DNA of 64,000 nt from Alkalihalobacillus pseudalcaliphilus (GTDB lineage Bacteria > Bacillota > Bacilli > Bacillales > Bacillaceae_D), in contig LFJO01000005.1 in the NCBI GenBank assembly GCA_001038565.1, forward strand, positions 133,271 to 197,270. The letters are read 5' to 3'. Below the pieces are notes generated by a model. It worked only from the letters and a program-made list of their open reading frames with translations. It searched no databases and was not told where the DNA came from. Positions 33,460-43,048 of the stretch are shown in pieces. Each line of letters opens with the position of its first letter. The first letter of the stretch is position 1. Made by a program: the position numbers and the translations under genes.

Positions 33460-34212
33460 ATGACCTACATAAAAGAAGTGTACACGATCAAACGAGAACA
33501 ATTAGAGGAATTAACACGATTTTTTCACCGGGAAATCTATTCGATTCATATTCAAGATGGGGCACAGCTTATTGGTCGATGGGTGAGTGAAGAGGGAAAT
33601 AAAGTGACGGTGATTTGGAAATATAAAGATAACGAGCATGAGCAAAGAATCAAGGCTATGCTAGAGGAAGAGACACTTGACGACTTTTATTTGAAGTGCG
33701 AAAGAGAGAGGCTAACCTCAACAGAACCATTTCCTTCTGCTTATCACTCAGCAAAGCATGGTATGGCTGTTAGTGGATACATAACGAATGAAAAAGGAGA
33801 AGTTTTACTCGTAAGAAACGTTCACCGCTCTGATACGATGGAAATGCCAGGTGGAGTCGTTGAAGAAGGAGAAACATTAGAAGAAGCCATTCATCGAGAG
33901 GTTTTGGAAGAAACAGGAGTGACCATTCGCTTAAATGGGATAACAGGTATCTATCAAAATGTCACAAGAGGGGTTACGTGTGTAGTTTTTAGAGGTGATT
34001 ATCAATCTGGCGACTTAACGCCAGCAGAGGATGAAACGGCAGAAATTGCTTTTACTGCCTTAACAAAAGCCAATATTGCTCAATGGATTACAAGGGAGCA
34101 ATTTAGAAGTAGAGCCTTAGATGCCATGAACTCGAACTATTTACCGTATGAGGCTTTTCGAGTTAGACCTTATGAATTATTGAGTAGATATGAAGTGAAG
34201 CAAGAAGTGTAA
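33460..34212 (+). CDS. NUDIX hydrolase with N-terminal extension
   Basis: The 250-residue protein has an N-terminal domain of about 105 residues (TYIKEVYTIKREQLEEL onward, with VTVIWKYKDNEHEQ) followed by a C-terminal NUDIX domain. The box is canonical: GGVVEEGETLEEAIHREVLE then ETGV. I place the start at ATG 33460, which has AAGGAGGACTAAG before it, rather than at an in-frame ATG/TTG 27 bases upstream. The N-terminal domain is not recognised. Substrate unknown. Confidence 0.85.
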   Translation: MTYIKEVYTIKREQLEELTRFFHREIYSIHIQDGAQLIGRWVSEEGNKVTVIWKYKDNEHEQRIKAMLEEETLDDFYLKCERERLTSTEPFPSAYHSAKHGMAVSGYITNEKGEVLLVRNVHRSDTMEMPGGVVEEGETLEEAIHREVLEETGVTIRLNGITGIYQNVTRGVTCVVFRGDYQSGDLTPAEDETAEIAFTALTKANIAQWITREQFRSRALDAMNSNYLPYEAFRVRPYELLSRYEVKQEV

Positions 34213-34341
34213 ACGGATTTGCTTGTACATCGTACTCGAAAAATTGGAAAACAGGATTGAAGACGGTGACAAAATTCTTTTATTCCATTTACGGGTGTGC
34301 TCCATATGAAGTTAAATGTAAATCCTGCTGGGGGAGATGTC

Positions 34342-34881
34342 ATGTATACAACCATTGATTATTTGGAAACAGGAAATGATAGGCAACGAGCCATTTTTGA
34401 TGTTTTAAATAAGCTAGGTATTATGAAAGATTTAGCTTATTATAACCCGGTTCTTTGTGGAACATTCCCTATAGAAATCGATGTGCAAGGCTCGGATTTA
34501 GATATAATTTTTGAAGTATATGATGTTAAGAGTTTCGAAAAACGAGTGAAGTTACTTTATGGTGAGTTTAGCGGTTTTCAAATCAAACATAAACAGATTA
34601 GAGAAAGAGCCGTCGTGAAAGTGAATTTTTTAATGGGGGGTTATGAATTTGAATTATTTGGACAAGCACAACCTGTATTTGAGCAGTATGCCTACTTACA
34701 TATGATTATCGAAAGTAAATTATTAAATAAGTGGCCACATATAAAAGAAGAAATTATCGCACTAAAGAGACAAGGAATAAAAACGGAACAAGCTTTTTGC
34801 CAAGTCCTAGGTATACATGACGTTGATCCTTACGAAAGCTTGATTCAATATGGGAAAAAGCAAGGGTTCATATGTGAATAG
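34342..34881 (+). CDS. DUF4269 family protein (nucleotidyltransferase-like)
   Basis: The 179-residue protein starts MYTTIDYLETGNDRQR and carries VLCGTFPIEIDVQGSDLDI, in which G(T)...SDLDI resembles the catalytic loop of minimal nucleotidyltransferases. It ends YESLIQYGKKQGF. This matches the DUF4269 family of Firmicutes, whose function is unknown. I choose ATG 34342 behind GGGGGAGATG; the frame is open 45 bases upstream with poorer signals. It lies in a run of small enzyme genes on +. Confidence 0.8.
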   Translation: MYTTIDYLETGNDRQRAIFDVLNKLGIMKDLAYYNPVLCGTFPIEIDVQGSDLDIIFEVYDVKSFEKRVKLLYGEFSGFQIKHKQIRERAVVKVNFLMGGYEFELFGQAQPVFEQYAYLHMIIESKLLNKWPHIKEEIIALKRQGIKTEQAFCQVLGIHDVDPYESLIQYGKKQGFICE

Positions 34882-34896
34882 AAAGTAGGAATGTAG

Positions 34897-35268
34897 ATGA
34901 AACCAGAAGAGATACTTGAAGCGTATATAAACGCTACAAATACTCATGATTTTGGAAATGTGAAAAAGTTACTTCACCCAGATGCTGTTTATTGGTTTAC
35001 TGACCGAGTTTGTACATCCCATTATGAAATTGGTCAGTATTTTGAAAAGGCTTGGTGCTTGATTAAAGAGGAGAAGTACTCGGCAGAAAATATTCAATGG
35101 CTCGTAAAAGCACAAGAGCACGCGACGTGTATTTATGAGTACCGTTATGAAGGTTATAGGGATGGTAAGTTCGTAAAAGGAAATGGCAGAGCGACCAATG
35201 TATTTGTTAAAGATAAGGACAATGACTGGAAATTAGTCCATGAGCATTTAAGTAGCTTACCCACTTAA
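34897..35268 (+). CDS. NTF2/SnoaL-like protein
   Basis: The 123-residue protein has the cone-shaped NTF2-like fold signature: ILEAYINATNTHDFGNVKKL, LHPDAVYWF, and the final strands GRATNVFVKDKDNDWKLVHEH. Such proteins are ligand-binding or act as isomerases or hydrolases, and many are stand-alone stress proteins. No catalytic dyad can be assigned with confidence. It starts 15 bp after the DUF4269 gene behind AAGTAGGA, so the two are probably co-transcribed with the NUDIX gene that follows. Confidence 0.82.
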   Translation: MKPEEILEAYINATNTHDFGNVKKLLHPDAVYWFTDRVCTSHYEIGQYFEKAWCLIKEEKYSAENIQWLVKAQEHATCIYEYRYEGYRDGKFVKGNGRATNVFVKDKDNDWKLVHEHLSSLPT

Positions 35269-35287
35269 GGGTTTAGAGAGGAGCCAA

Positions 35288-35722
35288 GTGGTGAAACGAG
35301 TTGATGTTACTTACGCAGTCATTTTTGATGATACGGGTGAACAAATTTTATTAGTAAAAAATATAGGAGAGACAGGATCCTATTATACACTCCCGGGTGG
35401 AGCGGTTGAGCAAGGTGAGACATTAGAAGAAGCGGTAATCCGCGAGGTCAAGGAGGAAACGAACTTAGATATTGAAGTTGGTGAGGTTTTTTCCATAGCG
35501 GAAGCATTTTTTCAGAAAAAACAAGAACATGCGGTCTTCTTCACTTTTTCAGGAAAGGTTATAGGTGGCGATGTACAGGTAACGGTGCCGGAAGAAATTG
35601 AGGAAATTGTTTGGATGACTGTTCAAGAGGCTGAGGCTTTTATTAATTTTACAATAGGGTCAAACCGATTTGAACAGAAAAGTGTAACAGTCCCTTATAT
35701 TAAAAGAGGGCTCGTAAAATAG
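35288..35722 (+). CDS. NUDIX hydrolase
   Basis: The 144-residue single-domain NUDIX protein has the canonical box GGAVEQGETLEEAVIREVKE then ETNL (N in place of the usual G near the end, a conservative change). It is close to MutT/ADP-ribose-pyrophosphatase-type enzymes; substrate unknown. It starts at GTG 35288 (a second GTG follows directly) behind GAGAGGAG, 19 bp after the NTF2-like gene. It is the third NUDIX gene within 3 kb. Confidence 0.88.
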   Translation: MVKRVDVTYAVIFDDTGEQILLVKNIGETGSYYTLPGGAVEQGETLEEAVIREVKEETNLDIEVGEVFSIAEAFFQKKQEHAVFFTFSGKVIGGDVQVTVPEEIEEIVWMTVQEAEAFINFTIGSNRFEQKSVTVPYIKRGLVK

Positions 35723-35823
35723 CGATCCATAAAAAAACAGAGACATATTCATTTACAGACTCACTAAAAATGATTATAGTTATTATAGACTCGTTTTATC
35801 TATAATTAAAAGGGTGTGTATCA

Positions 35824-36390
35824 ATGAATGAAAGAGTGTTAAGAAAAATCAACAACTTAGAATCAATCGAACGTTTTCCTGCGAAGGAATTGTTTTCGTA
35901 TTTTTCGCTAAAAAAAAGTGATCAGGTATTAGATCTGGGAGCTGGTACTGGTTATATTTCCCTTCCGTTTGCCAATTTGGTTAAGGGAGTTACCGCGTTT
36001 GACTTTGACGAAGATATATTACAGTACTTAGAAGCAAAAGCAAAGGAAAAAAAGATTGTTAATATCAAAACGGTTCAAGGTGATTTCAAAGATATGCCTT
36101 TGCCAAGTGAGCAATTTGACGTGGCCATTGCTTCGATTTCCTTGCATGAGGTACAGCCTTTGGAACAAGCATTAGAGGAAGTATATCGAGTGTTACATGA
36201 TGGTGGTACTTTCTTGTGCATAGAATTGGAGAAGGTAGCTTCTGCTCAAGCACCGCGTGTTCCTTCTGATGAAATGGTTGAGGTGATGAAAAGAGTTGGT
36301 TTTACAATTACCGAGAAGCAATTTCCAACCACACAAGTGGCCAAGCAGCCAGTCTATGTGATTGTTGCGAAGAAATTAGGGAATAAATAA
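35824..36390 (+). CDS. Class I SAM-dependent methyltransferase
   Basis: The 188-residue enzyme has motif I VLDLGAGTGYISLPF (SAM binding), the acidic motif II loop (VTAFDFDEDI) and the post-II segment FDVAIASISLHEV. It belongs to the Methyltransf_11/25 group that methylates diverse small molecules. The substrate is unknown. The start ATG follows AAAAGGGTGTG. It is followed by a strong hairpin terminator, ending the run of small enzyme genes. Confidence 0.9.
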   Translation: MNERVLRKINNLESIERFPAKELFSYFSLKKSDQVLDLGAGTGYISLPFANLVKGVTAFDFDEDILQYLEAKAKEKKIVNIKTVQGDFKDMPLPSEQFDVAIASISLHEVQPLEQALEEVYRVLHDGGTFLCIELEKVASAQAPRVPSDEMVEVMKRVGFTITEKQFPTTQVAKQPVYVIVAKKLGNK

Positions 36391-36397
36391 GGTGAGG

Positions 36398-36429
36398 AAG
36401 GTTGCGATGATAAGTTCGCAACCTTTTAT
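36398..36429 (+). terminator. Terminator after the methyltransferase gene
   Basis: A 9-bp stem (aaggttgcg at 36398-36406 pairing with cgcaacctt at 36417-36425) followed by TTT. Confidence 0.75.
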
Positions 36430-36496
36430 AGATGATTCTACAAAGTACGTAGCGAATATGAAGGGTTATAAAGAGTTTTGAGGAAATCAAAAAGCA

Positions 36497-36615
36497 AATG
36501 TATCAGTTACTCGAGAAAAGTGAAGGAGTAACTACACGAAAAGGGCCGACTGAGCCAGTTACTCAAGTAAAAAAGAGAAGTAACTACACGAAAAGAGCTG
36601 AACGAGCTCGAAGGG
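36497..36615 (+). repeat. Hairpin array, family A, two degenerate units
   Basis: CAGTTACTC recurs at 36504 and 36556 (52 bp apart), and AGTAACTACACGAAAAG follows each copy. This is the same family as 16797-16910. Confidence 0.7.
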
Positions 36616-36647
36616 CATCTCATCGACAAAGTGACGGTAGTTAATAC

Positions 36648-36911
36648 ATGGGTGTTGGGCTTGCTATTATTTGTTCAAATCTATTAACATTGTTTGTTGG
36701 CATCAACTATCGAGATATCATTGTGTCCAGTATCTTCATTCATCTTGGCTTGGCTGTTGGTTATGTTGTCATTTACTTATTCTATTTATATAAGAAAAAC
36801 TAAAATACCGTGCATGAGCCATTTCTCAAATGGATGCTCGTGATTCATTTTGTTGGGTTTGCACCATTTATTTTCGTTCACGGCCTACCGTTATCACTGA
36901 ACCTACCCTAG
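36648..36911 (+). pseudogene. Small membrane protein remnant with an in-frame stop
   Basis: ATG 36648 opens a hydrophobic frame (MGVGLAIICSNLLTLFVG and a second helix IHLGLAVGYVVIYLFYLY) that stops at TAA 36801-36803. The same frame then continues NTVHEPFLKWMLVIHF and a third helix to TAG at 36911. Read through, it gives about 87 residues with three membrane helices. No clear ribosome binding site precedes it. The family is not recognised; it is probably a decayed gene. Confidence 0.45.
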
Positions 36912-37025
36912 TAATCTATAAACTTTCAGGTTATTACTCTTATTAACACGTGAAAACAATAAGTATCTAAATAAAATAAAGTAAAATCTATAGTTTTTCC
37001 TCTTTTTGTTAAGCTGGTTGTTTTG

Positions 37026-37074
37026 TATAATTAAATATTAATATTAATTGTCTATTTTTTAAAGCGTTTACATG
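37026..37074 (+). promoter_or_regulatory. Probable promoter -10 and cre box of the xylan island
   Basis: TATAAT lies at 37026-37031, with only a weak -35. At 37060-37074 TAAAGCGTTTACATG is, on the minus strand, TGTAAACGCTTTA, a good cre match placed downstream of the start point, where CcpA could block transcription of the YesL gene and its followers. Confidence 0.6.
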
Positions 37075-37085
37075 AGGGGGGACTA

Positions 37086-37739
37086 ATGATGCAAGTGAGT
37101 TGGATGTCGAGTAGGTTTTATTTAACTTGTGAGTGGATTTGGCGCTTTGGTTATCTTCATTTACTTTGGTTGTTATTTACATTAGCTGGACTCATTATTT
37201 TCGGTCTCACACCTGCTACAGTGGCCGTATTTGCTGTGGTGAGGAAATGGCGAATGAAAGATGCTGATGCTTCTGTTTTTACTACGTTTTTTCACACGTA
37301 TAAAAAAGAATTTGTAAAAAGTAATGGAATTGGATTGATCATGCTCATAGTGGCTGCTGTCATTATCTTTAATTATTTTATGATTCGAACGATGCCAGGT
37401 TTAGGAGCGGATTTGTTGTTTGTAGGGAATTCGCTTATTGCGATTTTTTTTGTGGTCGTATCTTTGTTTATTTTTCCTGTGTATGTCCATTATCAATTAT
37501 CCTTTCTTAAGCTTTTTAGGACCGCGTTAGTCATTGGATTAATGAATCCTCATTTTGTTTTCTTAACATTACTTATTATCGCATTCGTTGGTTACGGATT
37601 TTATCTACTACCAGGTCTAATTCCTTTTTTTAGTTCCAGTGTACTGGCGATGTGTGTGATGTGGTTTGCACTAAATGCTTTTAACCACGTTGAAAAAAAA
37701 CAACGTAAATGGCAAGAGGAAGAGAGTATAGGAAATTAG
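37086..37739 (+). CDS. YesL-family (DUF624) membrane protein
   Basis: The 217-residue protein has five or six hydrophobic segments (near 22-45, 75-97, 108-128, 140-155, 160-185 and 190-205) and the DUF624 signature GLTPATVAVFAVVRKWRMKD. YesL-type proteins are encoded next to oligosaccharide ABC importers and YesM/YesN systems in Bacillus; their exact job is not established. It starts at ATG 37086 behind GAGGGGGGA (a second ATG follows three bases later). It leads the xylo-oligosaccharide island. Confidence 0.9.
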   Translation: MMQVSWMSSRFYLTCEWIWRFGYLHLLWLLFTLAGLIIFGLTPATVAVFAVVRKWRMKDADASVFTTFFHTYKKEFVKSNGIGLIMLIVAAVIIFNYFMIRTMPGLGADLLFVGNSLIAIFFVVVSLFIFPVYVHYQLSFLKLFRTALVIGLMNPHFVFLTLLIIAFVGYGFYLLPGLIPFFSSSVLAMCVMWFALNAFNHVEKKQRKWQEEESIGN

Positions 37740-37781
37740 CACTGACTATTCGGATGAAATCTAGCAAAGGTGGAATGAGTG

Positions 37782-39365
37782 ATGAATAGGGTTCTAATTG
37801 TAGATGATGAGATATTTGTAAGAAAAGGGTTAAGGAGCTTAATTAGTTGGAAGCAATTTGGTTATGAGGTTTGTTGGGAAGCAGATAATGGTGAACAAGC
37901 ACTGGAGATTATTCAAGAACATAAGCCTGATTTGGTTGTAACCGATATAAGAATGCCAGAGATAGATGGATTGGAGTTAATAAAAAGGGCGCGAGAATTA
38001 GAGCAACCCGTATGCCCGTTTATCATTGTAAGTGGGTATAACGATTTTAAATATGCTCAAACGGCTGTCCGTTATCAAGTGTTTGATTTTGTTTTGAAAC
38101 CTATCGATCAAGAGGAGTTTGAGGCGATCTTATTTGATTTAAATAAAGTTATTAATAGCCAAAAAAAAGAACGTTTAAAGCAGGTTGAAATAGAGCTGCA
38201 AGACGGCTTTTATGAATTAATTCATGGCAAGATGGATCACTTAAAAATAGAGGAATGGCTTTCCTTAGCCAAGTTGTCCCCCAATAACTTTTTGTACTAT
38301 GTGTTAATCGAAATTAATAATGATTGTCACTATAATCAAATGAAGATGGAATGTTTGAAAAAAGCAATCAAAGATACACTTTTAGAAGTGTTAAATGTTG
38401 AGCGGACCATGCCTTTTCATGAACAAAAAAATAATATGTTAGGTATGCTCATTAGTTCAGCAGACTTGGAGAAGGGAAATATGAATGCTTTTATTCACAA
38501 GCTTCAGAAGGAAATTAGTAGCCAATTTGAATGGGATTTTACAATAGTTGTTGGCGAGAAAATTGCCAATATTCTTGAATTACCTCATTCATTTCAGACG
38601 GCTGATGAGGCAAGGGCCTATAAATATACCTTTGATCATCAACCACTTCTTTATGATGAATTAAAAAGAAAGCGTTTTAAATTTGATGATTTTGATTTAC
38701 AATTGTTCCGTATTTTCATTGAACGTATGGAGGAAAATCATGTTCATCAGTTATCAGATGGGATTGATGATATGTTTTTAAGTTTTAAAACGTTAGAATT
38801 TTCACCTAAGGCTATAAAAATGATGATTAATCGTTTGATTTATGGAATTATCCAAATTATCAAAAGGATGAATGGTGATGAAAAGGAAATTAGTTCCTTT
38901 ACAGCTATGATGAGATGGGAGGAACATAATTTAACGGTCAAAAAGCTAAAACAAGTCTTTTCACAATTCGTTTTTGAAAGCACCGACTATATTCAAACAT
39001 TACGTCAAAGTAACATGAAAGGTGATATTTATCGTATTAAGACTTATATTGGTGAGAACTATCGCGAAAATATTAGCTTAAAATCGATTGCCCAAACTTT
39101 TTATATGAATCCGGTTTATATGGGGCAATTATTTAAAAAAACGTTTGGTGTTTACTTTAAAGATTATCTATTACAATTAAGGGTTTCGGAAGCGAAGAAG
39201 TTATTACGACAAACAGATTTACGTGTCTATGAAATTGCGAAAGAGGTAGGCTTTGCCAGTACGGATTATTTTGTTACTCAGTTTGAAAAAGTAATGAAAG
39301 TAACACCCACTGAATATCGTCAACAATTATTGAATCATGGAACGGGTAATAGGCATGTTAAATAG
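37782..39365 (+). CDS. Response regulator, YesN/AraC type
   Basis: This 527-residue transcription factor has a receiver domain (1-125; acidic pocket DDE, phospho-acceptor Asp in LVVTDIRMP, Lys in FVLKPID), a long middle region, and two AraC-type helix-turn-helices at the C-terminus (YRENISLKSIAQTFYMNPVY, then LRVYEIAKEVGFASTDYFV). It is phosphorylated by the kinase encoded next and should activate the sugar uptake genes. I use ATG 37782 with AAGGTGG upstream rather than the GTG at 37779. It overlaps the kinase gene by 11 bp. Confidence 0.93.
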   Translation: MNRVLIVDDEIFVRKGLRSLISWKQFGYEVCWEADNGEQALEIIQEHKPDLVVTDIRMPEIDGLELIKRARELEQPVCPFIIVSGYNDFKYAQTAVRYQVFDFVLKPIDQEEFEAILFDLNKVINSQKKERLKQVEIELQDGFYELIHGKMDHLKIEEWLSLAKLSPNNFLYYVLIEINNDCHYNQMKMECLKKAIKDTLLEVLNVERTMPFHEQKNNMLGMLISSADLEKGNMNAFIHKLQKEISSQFEWDFTIVVGEKIANILELPHSFQTADEARAYKYTFDHQPLLYDELKRKRFKFDDFDLQLFRIFIERMEENHVHQLSDGIDDMFLSFKTLEFSPKAIKMMINRLIYGIIQIIKRMNGDEKEISSFTAMMRWEEHNLTVKKLKQVFSQFVFESTDYIQTLRQSNMKGDIYRIKTYIGENYRENISLKSIAQTFYMNPVYMGQLFKKTFGVYFKDYLLQLRVSEAKKLLRQTDLRVYEIAKEVGFASTDYFVTQFEKVMKVTPTEYRQQLLNHGTGNRHVK

Positions 39366-41100
39366 AATTCCAAAGTTCAATGATATTAAAATTCGCAATA
39401 AACTACTGATTCTTTATTTATTTTTTGTTCTCATTCCTATTATTTTTACAAATGTGTTTTTTTACCAAATGACGATTAATTCAATACGGAAGCAAAAAAT
39501 GAATGATGTTCAATTGATAATGAATCAAATTGCGAACGACTTTATCGTAACCATCGATCAAGCTGTTGGCGTCTCGACACGATTTTATACAGATGCTGAG
39601 ATGTATGATTTTTTTGAACAGGACTATGAGCGACCTATTGACTACATTGAAGCTTATGACTATTATTTGCGTTATTTAAATCGAATTACGCCTTTATATT
39701 ATTCGATTCAAGCGGTCACTTTTTACACCGATAATGATACGGTATTGTTTGCTGGTGGGGTGAGACCGATTCATCAATATGTCGATGAAATCAACTGGTA
39801 TGATGAGGTTATGGACACCAATGGTCCAATTCTTCTAAGACCTAATCCAGAAACAAATAGTCGCTTATTTAGTGTGATTAGAGAACTTGATTTTTATAAA
39901 AATAAATCTACACATGAAAAAATAATAAAAGTGGATATTAATCCGCTTACGATTGAACAGCTCTTTGCTAATGTCACTTTACAGGGAGATATTTATTTAT
40001 TAAATGAAAAAGGCGGAATTGAATATCGTACGAATGGTCGTACAACAAGTGAGAGTGACGAACAAAATTTCTATCGGTTACAATTACCTGAAGACGTATT
40101 AATTGAAGAACGTAGCTTTTATTCTAATTACTTAAAAGGCTGGAAAGTTGTTGGAGTTATTGATGAGAAAGAGGCATTGGCAGATGTGTATAATTCAAGC
40201 CGTGTCATATTTACGTTGGCTTTTATTAACTTTTTATTTCCTTCTCTATTAATTATTCTCATTGCTCGGTCATTAAATGTGAGAATATCGAGAGTGTTGA
40301 GGTCGATGAAAAAAGCGAAAGGGCAAACGTTTGAAATGATTAAAGACGCTGAGGATAAAGATGAGATCGGACAATTAACAACCGAATTTAATCGTATGTC
40401 TTCAAGAATTAACCATTTAATTAATGAAGTCTATGTCGCTAATATCCAAAAGAAGGACTTGGAGCTTAGAGAAAAGCAAGCTCAACTCAGTGCTCTTAGA
40501 AGTCAAATTAACCCACACTTCCTTTTTAATGCTCTAGAAACAATTCGAATGAGAAGCATTATAAAGGATGAAACAGAGACAGCCAAGATCATACAAAATA
40601 TGGCGAAGATCTTCCGTAATTCATTGACTTGGGAAAAGGAATGGGTATCCATTCGTGATGAGTTAAAAATTATTCATTGCTTTTTGGAAATCCAGAAATA
40701 TCGCTTTAACGATAAGATTGAATTTCAGATTGATTGTGTAGACGCGGCACTAGATTATAAGATACCCAATATGACGTTTTTACCTTTTGTAGAAAATGCA
40801 AGTATCCATGGAGTAGAGGCGATTAAAGAAAAAGGAAGGATTCATCTAAATATTGATATCGTGGAAGGTACGTTGATTTTTACGCTTACTGATAACGGGG
40901 CAGGTATGAAAAAGGAACAATTAGAGCAATTACTTCGTGGTTTAAAGGAAGATGATAGTATGGGTGAGCATGTTGGTATAAAGAACGTCTATTATCGCTT
41001 GAAATTTTATTATCAGAACGATTTCGACTTCTCGATTTATAGTTCTCCTCAAATTGGCACGACCGTTGTTATTAAGATTTTTCAGAAGAAACAAGAATAA
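39355..41100 (+). CDS. Sensor histidine kinase, YesM type
   Basis: The 581-residue kinase has an N-terminal membrane helix (about 20-42), an extracytoplasmic sensor to about 275, a second helix (285-305), HAMP, then the LytS/YesM-type His_kinase domain (QINPHFLFNALETIRM with the phospho-acceptor His) and an HATPase_c domain (FLPFVENASIHG for the N box, TDNGAGMKKEQ for G1, GIKNVYYRL). It should sense extracellular xylo-oligosaccharide directly or through the binding protein. ATG 39355 is chosen behind GGAACGGG; the coupled overlap with the regulator gene supports a two-component pair. Confidence 0.93.
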   Translation: MLNRIPKFNDIKIRNKLLILYLFFVLIPIIFTNVFFYQMTINSIRKQKMNDVQLIMNQIANDFIVTIDQAVGVSTRFYTDAEMYDFFEQDYERPIDYIEAYDYYLRYLNRITPLYYSIQAVTFYTDNDTVLFAGGVRPIHQYVDEINWYDEVMDTNGPILLRPNPETNSRLFSVIRELDFYKNKSTHEKIIKVDINPLTIEQLFANVTLQGDIYLLNEKGGIEYRTNGRTTSESDEQNFYRLQLPEDVLIEERSFYSNYLKGWKVVGVIDEKEALADVYNSSRVIFTLAFINFLFPSLLIILIARSLNVRISRVLRSMKKAKGQTFEMIKDAEDKDEIGQLTTEFNRMSSRINHLINEVYVANIQKKDLELREKQAQLSALRSQINPHFLFNALETIRMRSIIKDETETAKIIQNMAKIFRNSLTWEKEWVSIRDELKIIHCFLEIQKYRFNDKIEFQIDCVDAALDYKIPNMTFLPFVENASIHGVEAIKEKGRIHLNIDIVEGTLIFTLTDNGAGMKKEQLEQLLRGLKEDDSMGEHVGIKNVYYRLKFYYQNDFDFSIYSSPQIGTTVVIKIFQKKQE

Positions 41101-41251
41101 AATCATGAATTTGGACGAGCTGTAGGTGAAGTATATATAATTTTCAAAGTTTGTTCTTTAGTTTTTATGGGTCAAATTTAGGCTTAAGCTAGATATAATG
41201 AAAGGGCTTACAAGGAAGTTGGGTGAGCAATAAAATTGGGGGAGGGGTAAG

Positions 41252-42937
41252 ATGTTAAACAAAAAATCTTTTTATTCTGTATTTTTTATCCTTTTATTTG
41301 CTTTCATTATGACGGCTTGTAATAATGATGAGCCAACTGCATCTGACTCAAATGACACAGACGATGACAATGGACAAACAGAAATCGATACGACACCAGT
41401 GACATACACGTATTTTAATGCGGGTTCTTCTGGTAAAGACATTGAAACGAATACAACGAGAATTGGTAAAGAATTAGAGGAGAAAACTGGTGTTAACTTC
41501 AGGCTGGAACATTTAGTTGGAGATATGAATACGCGTGTTGGAACGATGGTAGCGGGTGGAGAATATCCGGATGTTATTGTCCCTGATGCTGCTGTTGATA
41601 CGTTACTTGATGCGGGAGCTTTTATTCCGTTAAACGATCTCTTAGAAGAACATGGTCAAAATATACTAGACATGTATGCAGACTATATTGATATGTTCAC
41701 ACATGATGATGGAAATATTTATTATATTCCATTTGGTCCTACTATTAATGAATTCGTACCAAACCCAAATATTGATCAAGGTGCTTTTTGGATTCAACGA
41801 GGAATCTTAAAAGAAGCTGGCTTTCCAGACATTAAAACATTAGATGAATATTTTGAACTCATTGAAGAGTATGCAACGAAAAATCCGCAAATCGATGGCA
41901 TGAATACGATACCGTTTACAGGATTAACGTATGATTGGAGATTTTTCGCTTTGTCGAATGTCCCTAATCATTTAGCTGGTTATCCAAATGACGGGGAAGT
42001 CATGATCGACATGGATACCCATGAAGCAACCGTGTATGCTGATTCAGAGTATACAAAAAGGTATTTACAAAAGTTAAATGAGTTAAATACAAAAGGTTTA
42101 CTTGATCGTGAGATGTTTGTCGCGAATTATGATGAATATATTTCAAAGCTTTCTTCGGGACGAGTGTTAGGATTTTTCGATTATGGTTGGCAGTTTGGTG
42201 ATGCTAGAAATGCATTAAGGGATGCTGGCAATCCTGACCGAGAATTTATGGCTTTACCTATTGTATTTGATGAAAGTATTTCTGATCAATATATTGATCC
42301 ACCGGCTTTCACTCAAAATCGTGGTATTGGAATTACGGTAAATGCTGAAAACCCTGAGCGAATTGTTCAATTCTGGAATGAACTCATTTCTGAAGAGATG
42401 CAACGAAAAGTGATGTGGGGTTATGAAGATGAGCATTATTCCGTTGATGAAAACGGCGAGTTCTATCGCACGCCAGAGCAAATTGATTTGACAAACAAGG
42501 AGGAAGTAAGAGAAGAAGTAGGAATGACGGTATTTGAATGGAGCTGGCCACGAATTAATGGTACCTTCTCAGATGGAAATGCCGTAGAGCCAAGAAGGCA
42601 GCCTATTGTAGCACAAGCCGCCTATACAGATGCTGACAAAGAATATTTAGAAGCATACGGTATTGAAACTTTTGCTCAATTATTCTCCGAACCACAAGAG
42701 AGACCGTGGTATCCGGCTTGGAGTGCAAATGTGGAGCAGGGCTCTCCTGTACAAATATTTGAAGAAAGAACGGATGAGATTAAGAGAAGACATTTTGCCC
42801 GAATTGTCTTAGCTGATCCGAATGATTTTGAAGCAGAATGGGAAGATTACGTAACCGAGTATAGAAAACATGATGTTGATAGTTACGAACAATTCTTTAC
42901 AGATACGGTTCAATCTCGCGTCAATGGAGAATGGTAA
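41252..42937 (+). CDS. Extracellular sugar-binding lipoprotein (LplA-like)
   Basis: The 561-residue substrate-binding protein has a lipoprotein signal: basic N-terminus, hydrophobic core and lipobox MTAC (Cys at 22). An acidic Asp/Asn-rich linker follows, then a family-1 extracellular solute-binding fold of the large LplA/YtcQ class. The neighbouring permeases and GH10 xylanase indicate xylo-oligosaccharides as ligand (inference). It has its own likely -10 (TATAAT at 41194) and a strong GGGGGAGGGG ribosome binding site, consistent with high expression. Confidence 0.92.
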   Translation: MLNKKSFYSVFFILLFAFIMTACNNDEPTASDSNDTDDDNGQTEIDTTPVTYTYFNAGSSGKDIETNTTRIGKELEEKTGVNFRLEHLVGDMNTRVGTMVAGGEYPDVIVPDAAVDTLLDAGAFIPLNDLLEEHGQNILDMYADYIDMFTHDDGNIYYIPFGPTINEFVPNPNIDQGAFWIQRGILKEAGFPDIKTLDEYFELIEEYATKNPQIDGMNTIPFTGLTYDWRFFALSNVPNHLAGYPNDGEVMIDMDTHEATVYADSEYTKRYLQKLNELNTKGLLDREMFVANYDEYISKLSSGRVLGFFDYGWQFGDARNALRDAGNPDREFMALPIVFDESISDQYIDPPAFTQNRGIGITVNAENPERIVQFWNELISEEMQRKVMWGYEDEHYSVDENGEFYRTPEQIDLTNKEEVREEVGMTVFEWSWPRINGTFSDGNAVEPRRQPIVAQAAYTDADKEYLEAYGIETFAQLFSEPQERPWYPAWSANVEQGSPVQIFEERTDEIKRRHFARIVLADPNDFEAEWEDYVTEYRKHDVDSYEQFFTDTVQSRVNGEW

Positions 42938-43048
42938 CTAGATAGAATTCTTTGAGTGTTGGATTATGGCAACTTTATAAATGCAGTTGTCATAATCCTT
43001 TTTCTTTATGTAGACAGAGAGAGATCTGTAAAGGGAGGAGTGATGTGA

